Below, piece by piece: positions 38,022 through 46,379 of a DNA stretch of 64,000 nucleotides (position 1 is the first letter of the stretch; the number at the start of each line of letters is the position of its first letter). The notes under the pieces were generated by a model. That model made no database searches and was not told where the DNA came from. It was given only the letters and a program-made list of their open reading frames with translations. The stretch covers positions 1,861,001 through 1,925,000 of the forward strand of contig NZ_CP144918.1 of the NCBI RefSeq assembly GCF_036700095.1, read 5' to 3'. The stretch is from Pelagerythrobacter marensis (GTDB lineage: Bacteria > Pseudomonadota > Alphaproteobacteria > Sphingomonadales > Sphingomonadaceae). A program made the position numbers and the translations under genes.

Positions 38022-38202
38022 AGCCACGCCCGCGCTCAAACAGCGCGGTAGAGCGATAGCGCAGTCAGGAACGCGCTCAAGTAGCGCGTAGCGCGAAGCG
38101 CGGTAGCGCAACAAAGGACTCCATTTTCGCGAAGCGAACCCGGCGCTCAAGTAGCGCGAAGCGCGGTAGCGCAGAAAGGAATCCATTTTCGCAAAGCGAA
38201 AA
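38022..38202. repeat. Direct and inverted repeats between fumC and tRNA-Thr
   Basis: Two direct copies (about 38077-38146 and 38152-38200) share CGCTCAAGTAGCGCG, GAAGCGCGGTAGCGCA and AAAGGA-TCCATTTTCGC; a third partial copy is at 38033-38066. Many internal GCGC inversions allow hairpins. The last copy ends at the 3' end of the tRNA gene. No gene is seen here. Confidence 0.7.
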
Positions 38203-38278
<76 letters not shown>

Positions 38279-38331
38279 GCTGCGCCCTCGGGCGGCGAAG
38301 CCTCGGGGCAGTCGAGAATTCGCCCTTTGCG

Positions 38332-39213
38332 TCAAAGCGCGCCGAAGGTCCAGCCCTCCGTACGCGCGATGTCGTCGGACAGGCCGGCGGGGCGCCAGCG
38401 ATCGGGCCGGTCGGCGACATGGCGCAGCCAGGCCGCGGCGAGAAGTGCGTCGCTGGCATGGTCGTCGATCGGCCCGCACCCGCCGGTGGCGGGTGAGCCG
38501 AACGCGGCGAGGGCATCGTCCAGCTCCGCATGGCTGCGTATCTTGGCGCGCCCGGCGCTGCGCCCCGCCTCCAGCGCAGCGAGGGACGTGTAGATTTCCA
38601 CCGCGACCGATCCCGCCGGCGGCAAGGGATCGATCGGCCAGACCGGCAGGCTGTCGCGCAGACGGTGCAACATGCGCATCCCCGTCAGGCTGGATTTGCC
38701 GACTTGCGCAGCACCCACCAGATTGAAGTTGGAATAGGGTTTGCACCCCATCGCGGCCTGCGCGTTCTCGGTTGCGCGGAAGCGGCCGCGGCCGTGGCTC
38801 GCGCCATCGCAGCGAAACCGTGTGCCCTCGCGCGCGCCATGGCGGCGGAAATAGGGGGCGAAGGCGGGGTGATCGACAAAGCTGCCCGCGCCCAGATGCG
38901 GATCGTCTGCGCAGATACGCTCGACCAGTGCCCAGAGACGATGGGCGTCGGGCGGTGTGTCCGCAAGGCCCGGAAAGAATGCCCCGCAATCGGCAAAGGG
39001 TAGCGAAATGCCGAGATCGAGGCCGACCAGCGTGTCGCGCGGCAGATCGTCGCGCAGCAGGGCCAGGACTTCGGCTCGCGACCAGGCGCGTCCGCGGTCC
39101 ACCAGCACCGGTGGGCCGCCGTTCGCGTCGGCCAGCGCAAGGGCGATCCCGCGGTGCCGCTCTCCCGCCGCGCCCGACCAGTCGATGGCGAGGAAATGAG
39201 CGAAACGCGCCAC
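38332..39213 (-). CDS. DUF429-like hypothetical protein
   Basis: A 293-residue soluble protein. It starts FLAIDWSGA and contains LVGLDLGISLPFAD and DDHASDALLAAAWL, a pattern of spaced acidic residues like that of RNase H-fold proteins in the DUF429 group. This assignment is by resemblance only and function is unknown. It lies between rarA (same strand, upstream) and tRNA-Thr. Confidence 0.65.
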   Translation of the reverse strand: MARFAHFLAIDWSGAAGERHRGIALALADANGGPPVLVDRGRAWSRAEVLALLRDDLPRDTLVGLDLGISLPFADCGAFFPGLADTPPDAHRLWALVERICADDPHLGAGSFVDHPAFAPYFRRHGAREGTRFRCDGASHGRGRFRATENAQAAMGCKPYSNFNLVGAAQVGKSSLTGMRMLHRLRDSLPVWPIDPLPPAGSVAVEIYTSLAALEAGRSAGRAKIRSHAELDDALAAFGSPATGGCGPIDDHASDALLAAAWLRHVADRPDRWRPAGLSDDIARTEGWTFGAL

Positions 39214-39250
39214 TTAGCCCAAGCGCCGCTGTGCATGAGGTCCCCGCCAC

Positions 39251-40576
39251 TCACGCGTCACCGCGCAGCTCCCGCCGCCGCTTGTCCCAGTAATCGAGCC
39301 GTTTGCGTACTTCGCGCTCGAAGCCGCGCTCGACCGGCTGGTAATAGGCTTGCGGCTCCATCTCCTCGGGCCAGTAGTCGGCGCCGGAGAAGCCGCCCTC
39401 GGCGTCGTGATCGTAGGCGTAGTCCTTGCCGTAGCCGATATCCTTCATCAGCTTCGTCGGCGCGTTGAGGATCGATTGCGGCGGCATCAGGCTGCCGGTT
39501 TCCTTCGCGCTGCGCCAGGCCGTCTTCTGCGCCTTGTAGGCGGCATTCGATTTGGGTGCGGCGGCGCAGTAGAGGCAGGCCTGGACGATCGCCAGCTCGC
39601 CTTCCGGGCTGCCGAGGAATTCGTAGGCGTCCTTGGCCGCAAGGCACTGCGCCAGGGCCTGGGGATCGGCCAGCCCGATATCCTCCACTGCCGCGCGGAC
39701 CAGGCGGCGCAGGACGAACAGCGGATCTTCCCCCGCCACCAGCATCCGCGCGAGGTAATAGAGCGCAGCTTGCGGGTCCGAACCGCGCAGGCTTTTGTGC
39801 CAGGCGGAAATCAGGTTGTAGTGTCCTTCGCGATCCTTGTCGTAGACCGCGACGCGGCGCTGGAGGAAACTGCCGAGTTCGGCGGGGCCGAGCGGTTCAT
39901 CGACCCCGGCGGAATAGAGCGTTTCCGCCTGATTGAGCAGGAACCGCCCGTCGCCGTCGGCGCTGGCGACCAGCGCGGCGCGGGCCTCTTCGGTCAGGGG
40001 AAGGGGGCCTTCCAGCGCCTCGGCCTTGTCCAGCAGGCGGCCGAGTGCCTCGGCATCGAGCCGGTGCAGGATCAGCACCTGGGCGCGGCTGAGCAGCGCT
40101 GCGTTGAGTTCGAAACTGGGGTTTTCGGTCGTCGCGCCGACCAGGGTCACCGTGCCGCGCTCGACGAAGGGCAGGAATCCGTCCTGCTGCGCGCGGTTGA
40201 AACGGTGGATCTCGTCCACGAACAGCAGCGTGCGCTGGCCCGCCTCGGCCGCGCGGTCGGCCTCGGCAAAGGCCTTCTTCAGATCGGCAACACCGGAAAA
40301 GACCGCGCTGATCGCGACAAAGCGCATGCCCACCGCGTCGGCGAGCAGGCGCGCGATGCTGGTCTTGCCCGTGCCCGGCGGCCCCCACAGGATCATGCTC
40401 GACAGCTTGCCCGCCGCGACCATGCGCCCGATCGCGCCGTCCGCCCCGGTCAGGTGTTCCTGCCCCACCACTTCGTCCAGCGCGCGCGGGCGCAGGCGGT
40501 CGGCAAGCGGGGCGTCGGGGCGCGGCGCGTCGGGCGGAGCGTCTTCGGGGAGCGTGTCGGGAAAGAGATCGGCCAT
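39251..40576 (-). CDS. rarA: Replication-associated recombination protein A
   Basis: RarA/MgsA, 441 residues, an AAA+ ATPase related to clamp loaders that acts at stalled replication forks. Motifs are Walker A GPPGTGKTS (near residue 66), Walker B LLFVDEIHRF (near 120), sensor 1 GATTENPSF and the C-terminal tetramerisation part ending YYQPVERGFEREVRKRLDYW. The length is normal. Confidence 0.96.
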   Translation of the reverse strand: MADLFPDTLPEDAPPDAPRPDAPLADRLRPRALDEVVGQEHLTGADGAIGRMVAAGKLSSMILWGPPGTGKTSIARLLADAVGMRFVAISAVFSGVADLKKAFAEADRAAEAGQRTLLFVDEIHRFNRAQQDGFLPFVERGTVTLVGATTENPSFELNAALLSRAQVLILHRLDAEALGRLLDKAEALEGPLPLTEEARAALVASADGDGRFLLNQAETLYSAGVDEPLGPAELGSFLQRRVAVYDKDREGHYNLISAWHKSLRGSDPQAALYYLARMLVAGEDPLFVLRRLVRAAVEDIGLADPQALAQCLAAKDAYEFLGSPEGELAIVQACLYCAAAPKSNAAYKAQKTAWRSAKETGSLMPPQSILNAPTKLMKDIGYGKDYAYDHDAEGGFSGADYWPEEMEPQAYYQPVERGFEREVRKRLDYWDKRRRELRGDA

Positions 40577-40619
40577 CGCGAGCTAGATAGGGGCGCCTGC
40601 GCGGCGGCGCGAGACCCTC

Positions 40620-40648
40620 TTGAAATTCGATAGGTCTAAGATATATCG
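40620..40648 (+). promoter_or_regulatory. Promoter and inverted repeat of the PadR gene
   Basis: TTGAAA (40620-40625), a 16-base spacer and TATATC (40642-40647). The inverted repeat CGATA-N11-TATCG (40628-40648) covers the spacer and -10, a likely operator for PadR autoregulation. Confidence 0.45.
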
Positions 40649-40675
40649 TGAAGCAGCTTGAGAAGGAATCGACTC

Positions 40676-41308
40676 ATGTATAGCCATTGCCATCGCAACC
40701 ACCGTCGTCGCGATCCCTCGACCGGCCATCGCTGGAACTGGAAGGCCGGCTTCGGCGCCGAAGGCCCGTTCGGCCCCAAGGGGCCTTTCGGACCAGATGG
40801 ACCGTTCGGGCCGGGCGGCCCCTTCGGCGGAGGGCGCGGCCCCCGCCGCGGGCGCATGTTCGGCCATGGCGAACTGCGCCTGGCCCTGCTCAAGCTCCTG
40901 GCCGACGAACCGCGCCACGGATACGAGTTGATCAAGGCGATCGAGGAACTGACCAGCGGCGCCTATGCCCCCAGCCCGGGCGCGGTCTATCCGACGCTGC
41001 AATTGCTGGCGGACGAAGGCCTGATCGCGGAGCAGGACGATGCGAGCCCGCGCAAGGCCTTCCGCGCGACCGATGCCGGCCGGGCGGAGCTGTCGGACAA
41101 GGCCGAGGAAGTCGAGGCGCTGTTCGAGCGGCTGGCCGCCCACGGCGAGCGCGAGCAGGGCGGCCGCTCGCCCCATCTCTGGCGCGCGATGGGCAATCTC
41201 GCCAACGTGCTGCGGCATCGGGCCCGTTCGGGCAAGCTTGACCAGGCGACGATCGATTCCATTGTCGATATGATCGACGAGATGGCCAAGAGGATCGAAC
41301 GCCTATGA
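40676..41308 (+). CDS. PadR family transcriptional regulator
   Basis: A 210-residue protein. Residues about 65-150 form the PadR winged helix (LRLALLKLLADEPRHGYELIKAIEE and SPGAVYPTLQLLADEGLI), followed by a helical dimerisation tail. The N-terminal 60 residues are unusual: a His/Arg-rich start (YSHCHRNHRRR) and about five tandem GPFGP-type units. PadR proteins usually respond to small ligands or toxic compounds. The ATG at 40676 follows AGAAGGA. It is coupled to the DUF2218 gene. Confidence 0.9.
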   Translation: MYSHCHRNHRRRDPSTGHRWNWKAGFGAEGPFGPKGPFGPDGPFGPGGPFGGGRGPRRGRMFGHGELRLALLKLLADEPRHGYELIKAIEELTSGAYAPSPGAVYPTLQLLADEGLIAEQDDASPRKAFRATDAGRAELSDKAEEVEALFERLAAHGEREQGGRSPHLWRAMGNLANVLRHRARSGKLDQATIDSIVDMIDEMAKRIERL

Positions 41309-41625
41309 CAATCCGCAGCACCGCCCGCGTCCCGACAACCGGCGGCTCCCGCTATCTCCAGCAGCTGTGCAAGCACTGGGCGCACACCATGCCCGTCGAA
41401 TACGACGAGCGGGAAGGTCGGGTGACGTTCCCCGCCCGCGGCCGCAGCGGCAACTGGGCGGGGGATGCCGTGCTGACCATGACCGCCGGGCCCGAAACGC
41501 TCGACTGCACGATCGCCGCGAGCGAGCCGGGCCAGCTCGAGGCGCTGAAGGACGTGGTTGCCCGCCATCTCGATCGCTTCGCGTTTCGCGAGGCGCCGCT
41601 GACCTTCGACTGGCGCGATTCCTGA
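41305..41625 (+). CDS. DUF2218 domain protein
   Basis: A 106-residue protein of the DUF2218 family (HWAHTMPVEYDEREGRVTF and a C-terminal FAFREAPLTFDW). Members are often encoded beside iron-uptake or regulatory genes; function is not established. It starts inside the PadR stop (ATGA overlap), so the two are translated together. Confidence 0.87.
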   Translation: MTIRSTARVPTTGGSRYLQQLCKHWAHTMPVEYDEREGRVTFPARGRSGNWAGDAVLTMTAGPETLDCTIAASEPGQLEALKDVVARHLDRFAFREAPLTFDWRDS

Positions 41626-41693
41626 GCTTGCTGGCGCACGGGTGGCGGGAATGGTATTCTCGCCGCCGGGTCGCGGGGAGAGAGGGTTCGAAA

Positions 41694-42146
41694 ATGGTGG
41701 AAGCTGCCAGCAAGACGCCGTGGCACCTGTGGGTGGTGGGCGTGCTCGCCACGCTGTGGAACGCGTTCGGTGCGAACGATTATACGCAGACCCAGATGGG
41801 CAATCGCGACTATTTCGCGATGATGGGCTTCGATCCGGCGACGACCGACGCCGCCTTGCGCTTTTTCGGCGATATGCCCGCCTGGGCAAGCGCCGCCTGG
41901 GCGCTCGGCGTCTGGGGCGGGCTTGCCGGATCGATCCTCCTGCTTCTGCGCAGCCGCTGGGCGATCGCGGCTTTCGCCGTGTCGGTGGTCGGCCTTGTCG
42001 GCTCGACGATTTTCCAGTGGCAGGTCGCCATGCCGGCCGAGCTTGCCGAGCTGAACAACCCGGCGATGTTCGCGGTGATCTGGGCCGTGGCGCTGCTGCT
42101 GCTATGGTATGCCTGGAGAATGCGCCAGCGCGCCGTTCTGCGGTAA
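41694..42146 (+). CDS. Four-helix membrane protein of unknown function
   Basis: A protein of 150 residues with hydrophobic segments at about 10-26, 62-84, 90-110 and 122-143. The loop DYTQTQMGNRDYFAMMGF resembles a widely found uncharacterised family in sphingomonads. The ATG at 41694 is chosen because the segment before it is not membrane-like. Convergent with the glycosyltransferase gene. Confidence 0.7.
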   Translation: MVEAASKTPWHLWVVGVLATLWNAFGANDYTQTQMGNRDYFAMMGFDPATTDAALRFFGDMPAWASAAWALGVWGGLAGSILLLLRSRWAIAAFAVSVVGLVGSTIFQWQVAMPAELAELNNPAMFAVIWAVALLLLWYAWRMRQRAVLR

Positions 42147-42147
42147 A

Positions 42148-43296
42148 TCAACCCGATTTCGCCGCGACCAGGCGAAGATAGCTGTCGGCCACCGCCTGGT
42201 TGATCGCATCCCACGCGAAATCCTTGCTCCGCGCTTCGCCGGCGGCGCCGTGGCGCGCGCGCAGAGCCGCGTCGGTGCAGTAAGGGGCGAGCGCGTCGGC
42301 GAAGGCGAGGGGGCACCCCGGCGGCACCAGGTGCCCGGTCGTGCCGTCCTGAACCAGGCTCGCGCTGCCGGTCGCGCCGGCCGCCACCACCGGCAGACCG
42401 CAGGCCATCGCCTCCAGCGTGACGTTGCCGAACGTCTCGGTGATCGAAGGGTTGAAGAACACGTCGCCGCTCGCGAGCGCGCGGCCGAGGTCGGGGCCGG
42501 TCTGGAACCCGACAAATATCCCCCCCGGCAGCGCGCGTTCGAACCAGCAGCGGGCCGGGCCGTCGCCGATCACCAGCACCCGGTGCGCGATTTGCCGCCG
42601 CCGCAGTTCGACGATCGCCTCGGCGAAGATGTCGAGGCCTTTTTCCATGACCAGCCGGCCGAGGAAGACGATCGCCACTTCGTCGTCGGCGATGCCACGG
42701 TCGCGGCGCCAGGCGGGATCGCGGCGCGCGGATGCGAAGATCGTGCGATCGACACCGCGGGTCCAGAGCGAGATGTCGTCGTTCATCCCCTGCTCGCGCA
42801 GCGTATCGATCATGCTTTGCGACGGGGCGACCAGCGCGTCGCAACGCCGGTAGTAACGGCGCAGGATCGCCTCCAGCGCGGGTTCGGTGAAGCCGAGGCC
42901 GTAATAGCGGGGGTAGGTTTCGAAGCGGGTGTGGACCGATGCCAGAACCGGGATGTCGCGCGCCCGCGCCCAGCGCACGGCAGCGTGCCCGGTGAGATCG
43001 GGGGACGACGTATGCACGACATTGGGCGCGAACCGCTCCAGATCGGCGAGGTTGTCGTTCGACAGGCCGAGCGGGAACCGGTATTCGGGCCGCCCGGGGA
43101 TCGCGACGCTGGGCACGCCGACAAGGTCGCCGGTGGGGGCGAAGGCCGGCTCTTCCACCATCGGGGCATAGACGCGCACTGCCGCCCCCTGGCGCAGCAG
43201 GTAACCCACCAGCCGGTTGAGCGCCTGGTTCGCCCCGTCGCGTACGTAGTTGTAATTGCCGCTGAACAGGGCGATGCGAAGATCTGCGGTATCCAT
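42148..43296 (-). CDS. Glycosyltransferase family 4 protein
   Basis: A 382-residue GT-B fold glycosyltransferase. N-terminal acceptor domain starts LRIALFSGNYNYVRDG; the C-terminal nucleotide-sugar domain has IVFLGRLVMEKGLD, GDGP and the EX7E-type FNPSITETFGNVTLEAMACGLPVVA. It resembles mannosyltransferases acting on glycolipids such as MgtA/GumH-like enzymes, but donor and acceptor are unknown. Start 43296 is preferred, 43311 is possible; neither has a strong ribosome site. Confidence 0.85.
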   Translation of the reverse strand: MDTADLRIALFSGNYNYVRDGANQALNRLVGYLLRQGAAVRVYAPMVEEPAFAPTGDLVGVPSVAIPGRPEYRFPLGLSNDNLADLERFAPNVVHTSSPDLTGHAAVRWARARDIPVLASVHTRFETYPRYYGLGFTEPALEAILRRYYRRCDALVAPSQSMIDTLREQGMNDDISLWTRGVDRTIFASARRDPAWRRDRGIADDEVAIVFLGRLVMEKGLDIFAEAIVELRRRQIAHRVLVIGDGPARCWFERALPGGIFVGFQTGPDLGRALASGDVFFNPSITETFGNVTLEAMACGLPVVAAGATGSASLVQDGTTGHLVPPGCPLAFADALAPYCTDAALRARHGAAGEARSKDFAWDAINQAVADSYLRLVAAKSG

Positions 43297-43388
43297 GGTC
43301 GGCACGGCCATAAGCGGACCGGATCGGAATGGCGAGAGGGTCGCGCGGCAAATGTGGCCCGCCCGGCCGATGAAATGCATCACTGTCC

Positions 43389-43416
43389 TTGACTTGTTGC
43401 AACGCAACATTATTGC
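43389..43416 (+). promoter_or_regulatory. serC promoter with inverted repeat
   Basis: TTGACT (43389-43394), 16 bases, TATTGC (43411-43416). The spacer holds the inverted repeat GTTGC-AAC-GCAAC (43396-43408), a possible operator. It lies directly upstream of the serC leader hairpins. Confidence 0.5.
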
Positions 43417-43417
43417 C

Positions 43418-43472
43418 GCGTTTGGGCCACGCGGTCCCAACGCCGCGCGTGCTCTCTGCAAGGAGAGAATAC
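43418..43472 (+). promoter_or_regulatory. serC leader RNA
   Basis: Two hairpins precede serC. The first pairs GCGTT-GGG with CCC-AACGC (43418-43443). The second pairs CTCTC (43452-43456) with GAGAG (43463-43467), which covers the ribosome-binding site AGGAGAG. This two-hairpin arrangement agrees with the known alphaproteobacterial serC RNA motif. It probably controls translation; its ligand, if any, is not known to me. Confidence 0.75.
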
Positions 43473-44600
43473 ATGACTGACCTTACGCCTCCGGCGCGCA
43501 AACCTGCGCGGCCGCAGTTCTCCTCTGGCCCCTGTGCGAAGCCGCCGGGCTGGTCCCTCGAAAAACTGTCCGCCGAATCGCTCGGCCGTTCGCACCGCTC
43601 CAGGCTGGGCAAGGCGCGCCTTGCCTATTGCATCGATCTGATTCGCGAAGTGCTCGAAGTGCCCGAGACCCACCGGATCGGCATCGTGCCCGGGTCGGAC
43701 ACCGGTGCGGTCGAAATGGCGATGTGGACCATGCTGGGCGCCCGTCCGGTGACCACGATCGCGTGGGAAAGCTTCGGCGAAGGCTGGGTCACCGACGCGG
43801 TCAAGCAGTTGCGGATCGATCCCACGGTGATTCGCGCCGATTACGGCGAACTGCCCGATCTGCAGCAGGTCGACTGGGGCCACGACGTGATCTTCACCTG
43901 GAACGGCACGACTTCGGGCGTGCGCGTGCCGGACGGCGAATGGATCGCGGCAGACCGCGAAGGCCTGGCGATCGCCGATGCGACCAGCGCCGTGTTCGCG
44001 CAGGACATTGCCTGGGACAAAGTCGATGTCCTGACCTTCTCGTGGCAGAAAGTGCTCGGCGGGGAAGGGGCGCACGGCGTGCTGATCCTGGGCCCGCGCG
44101 CGGTCGAGCGGCTGGAAAGCCACACCCCGCAGTGGCCGCTGCCCAAGGTCTTCCGCCTGACCAAGGGCGGCAAGCTGATCGAGGGTATCTTCCGCGGCGA
44201 GACGATCAACACCCCCTCCATGCTGGCGGTCGAGGACGCGATCTTCGCGCTCGAATGGGGCAAGTCGATCGGCGGGCTTGCCGCGATGAAGGCGCGCGCC
44301 GATGCCAATGCCGCGGCGCTCGACGCCATCGTGCGCGAACGCGACTGGCTCGGCCACCTGGCAGCCGACCCGGCGACGCGCTCGAACACCAGCGTCTGCC
44401 TGACGGTCGAGGGCGCGGACGGCGATTTCGTCAAGAAGTTCGCCGCACTGCTGGAAGAGCACGACGCGGCTTACGACATTGCCGGATATCGCGACGCGCC
44501 GCCGGGTCTGCGCGTCTGGTGCGGCGCCACGGTCGATACCGCCGATATCGAGGCGCTCGGCCCCTGGTTCGACTGGGCCTGGGCGACGCTCAGGGCCTGA
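43473..44600 (+). CDS. serC: Phosphoserine transaminase
   Basis: SerC, 375 residues, PLP enzyme of serine synthesis converting 3-phosphohydroxypyruvate to phosphoserine. It is the longer alphaproteobacterial type (starting RKPARPQFSSGPCAKPPGW). The PLP lysine is in TFSWQKVLGGEGAHG. AAGGAGAG upstream of the ATG is in the leader hairpin. It is followed by serA after 80 bases. Confidence 0.95.
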   Translation: MTDLTPPARKPARPQFSSGPCAKPPGWSLEKLSAESLGRSHRSRLGKARLAYCIDLIREVLEVPETHRIGIVPGSDTGAVEMAMWTMLGARPVTTIAWESFGEGWVTDAVKQLRIDPTVIRADYGELPDLQQVDWGHDVIFTWNGTTSGVRVPDGEWIAADREGLAIADATSAVFAQDIAWDKVDVLTFSWQKVLGGEGAHGVLILGPRAVERLESHTPQWPLPKVFRLTKGGKLIEGIFRGETINTPSMLAVEDAIFALEWGKSIGGLAAMKARADANAAALDAIVRERDWLGHLAADPATRSNTSVCLTVEGADGDFVKKFAALLEEHDAAYDIAGYRDAPPGLRVWCGATVDTADIEALGPWFDWAWATLRA

Positions 44601-44680
44601 AGGCAGGCGCTTTCCCGCTTCCCCCGACGATATTCTGCACGAGGCCCGGCCAGCGGCCCGGCCCTGCCAAGGAACCGATC

Positions 44681-46276
44681 ATGACCAAACCCAAAGTTCT
44701 CATTTCCGACAAGATGGACCCCAACGCCGCGCGCATTTTCGAAGAGCGCGGCTGCGCGGTCGATGTGAAGCCCGGCATGACGCCCGACGAACTCAAGGCC
44801 GTCATCGGCGAATACGACGGGCTCGCCATTCGCAGCGCGACCAAGGTGACGCGCGAGATCCTCGATGCCGCGCCCAACCTCAAGGTCATCGGCCGCGCGG
44901 GGATCGGGGTCGACAATGTCGATATCCCCTATGCCAGCGGCAGGGGCGTGGTGGTGATGAACACCCCGTTCGGCAACTCGATCACCACCGCCGAACACGC
45001 GATCGCCATGATCATGGCGCTGGCCCGCCAGATCCCGGCCGCCAACGCGCGCACGCAGAACGGCGAATGGCCCAAGAACGACTTCATGGGGGTCGAGGTG
45101 ACCGGCAAGACGCTGGGCCTGATCGGCGCCGGCAATATCGGCTCGATCGTGGCCAGCCGCGCGCTCGGCCTGCGGATGAAGGTGGTCGCGTTCGATCCGT
45201 TCCTGACCGCCGAGCGCGCGGTGGAGCTGGGGGTCGAGAAAGTCGATCTCGATACCCTTCTGGTGCGCGCCGACTTCATCACGCTGCACACGCCGCTGAC
45301 CGATCAGACGCGCAATATCCTCAGCGCCGAGAATATCGCGAAGACGAAAAAGGGCGTGCGGATCGTCAACTGCGCGCGCGGCGGGCTGATCGACGAGGCG
45401 GCGCTGAAGGACGCGCTCGACAGCGGCCATGTGGCCGGGGCCGCGCTCGACGTGTTCCAGACCGAGCCGGCGAAGGAATCGCCGCTGTTCGGAACGCCCG
45501 GTTTCATCTGCACCCCGCATCTGGGCGCCAGCACGACCGAGGCGCAGGTCAACGTCGCGCTCCAGGTCGCCGAGCAGATGGCCGACTACCTCGTCAACGG
45601 CGGTGTCACGAACGCGCTCAACATGCCCAGCCTCAGCGCCGAGGAAGCCCCCAAGCTGCGCCCCTATATGGCACTGGCCGAAAAGCTGGGCAGCCTCGTG
45701 GGGCAACTGGCGCACGGCAATCTCGTCAGGATCAGCATCGAGCGCGAAGGCGCGGCGTCCGAACTGGCCGGCAAGCCGATAGAGGCGGCGGTCCTCGCCG
45801 GGCTGATGAAGCAGTATTCGGACAGCGTGAACATGGTCAACGCGCCCTATCTGGCAAAGGAGCGCGGGCTCGACGTGCGTTCCGTCCGGCACGAGCGCGA
45901 AGGGGCCTACAACACCCTCGTGCGCGTCACCGTGGGCACGAGCCAGGGCGACCGGTCGGTGGCCGGGACTCTGTTCGGCAACGACAATCCGCGCCTGGTC
46001 GAGATCTTCGGCATCGGGATCGAGGCCGATCTGACCGGCGACATGCTCTATATCGTCAACGAGGATGCGCCGGGTTTCATCGGGCGCATCGGCACGCTTC
46101 TGGGCGAGAACGGGATCAATATCGGGACCTTCCATCTCGGCCGTCGGCCCAATGGCGCCGGCGCCGGGGGCGAGGCGGTCCTGCTGCTCTCGGTCGACCA
46201 GCCGATCCCCGAAGACGTGGTGAAGAAGGCCTGCGCGCTCGAGGGCGTCAAGGTCGTGATGCCGCTGGCGTTCTGA
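44681..46276 (+). CDS. serA: D-3-phosphoglycerate dehydrogenase
   Basis: SerA, 531 residues, first step of serine synthesis. NAD-binding fold with GLIGAGNIGSIVASRA (near residue 145), catalytic NCARGGLIDEAAL (Arg), and PHLGASTTEAQ (His). The C-terminal intervening domain and an ACT domain (starting about residue 455, IVNEDAPGFIGRIGTLL) indicate type 1 and likely feedback control by serine. Start at 44681; the frame is open upstream through serC in another phase without family sequence. Confidence 0.96.
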   Translation: MTKPKVLISDKMDPNAARIFEERGCAVDVKPGMTPDELKAVIGEYDGLAIRSATKVTREILDAAPNLKVIGRAGIGVDNVDIPYASGRGVVVMNTPFGNSITTAEHAIAMIMALARQIPAANARTQNGEWPKNDFMGVEVTGKTLGLIGAGNIGSIVASRALGLRMKVVAFDPFLTAERAVELGVEKVDLDTLLVRADFITLHTPLTDQTRNILSAENIAKTKKGVRIVNCARGGLIDEAALKDALDSGHVAGAALDVFQTEPAKESPLFGTPGFICTPHLGASTTEAQVNVALQVAEQMADYLVNGGVTNALNMPSLSAEEAPKLRPYMALAEKLGSLVGQLAHGNLVRISIEREGAASELAGKPIEAAVLAGLMKQYSDSVNMVNAPYLAKERGLDVRSVRHEREGAYNTLVRVTVGTSQGDRSVAGTLFGNDNPRLVEIFGIGIEADLTGDMLYIVNEDAPGFIGRIGTLLGENGINIGTFHLGRRPNGAGAGGEAVLLLSVDQPIPEDVVKKACALEGVKVVMPLAF

Positions 46277-46379
46277 TCCGGCCCGGGCGCTCCCGGGGTT
46301 GACCCGGGAGCGTTCCCGGCACAGGCGGACCCGGCAAGCGCCGTCCGGGATCGCCCCTGCGGCAAGGGAAGACTTGGAC

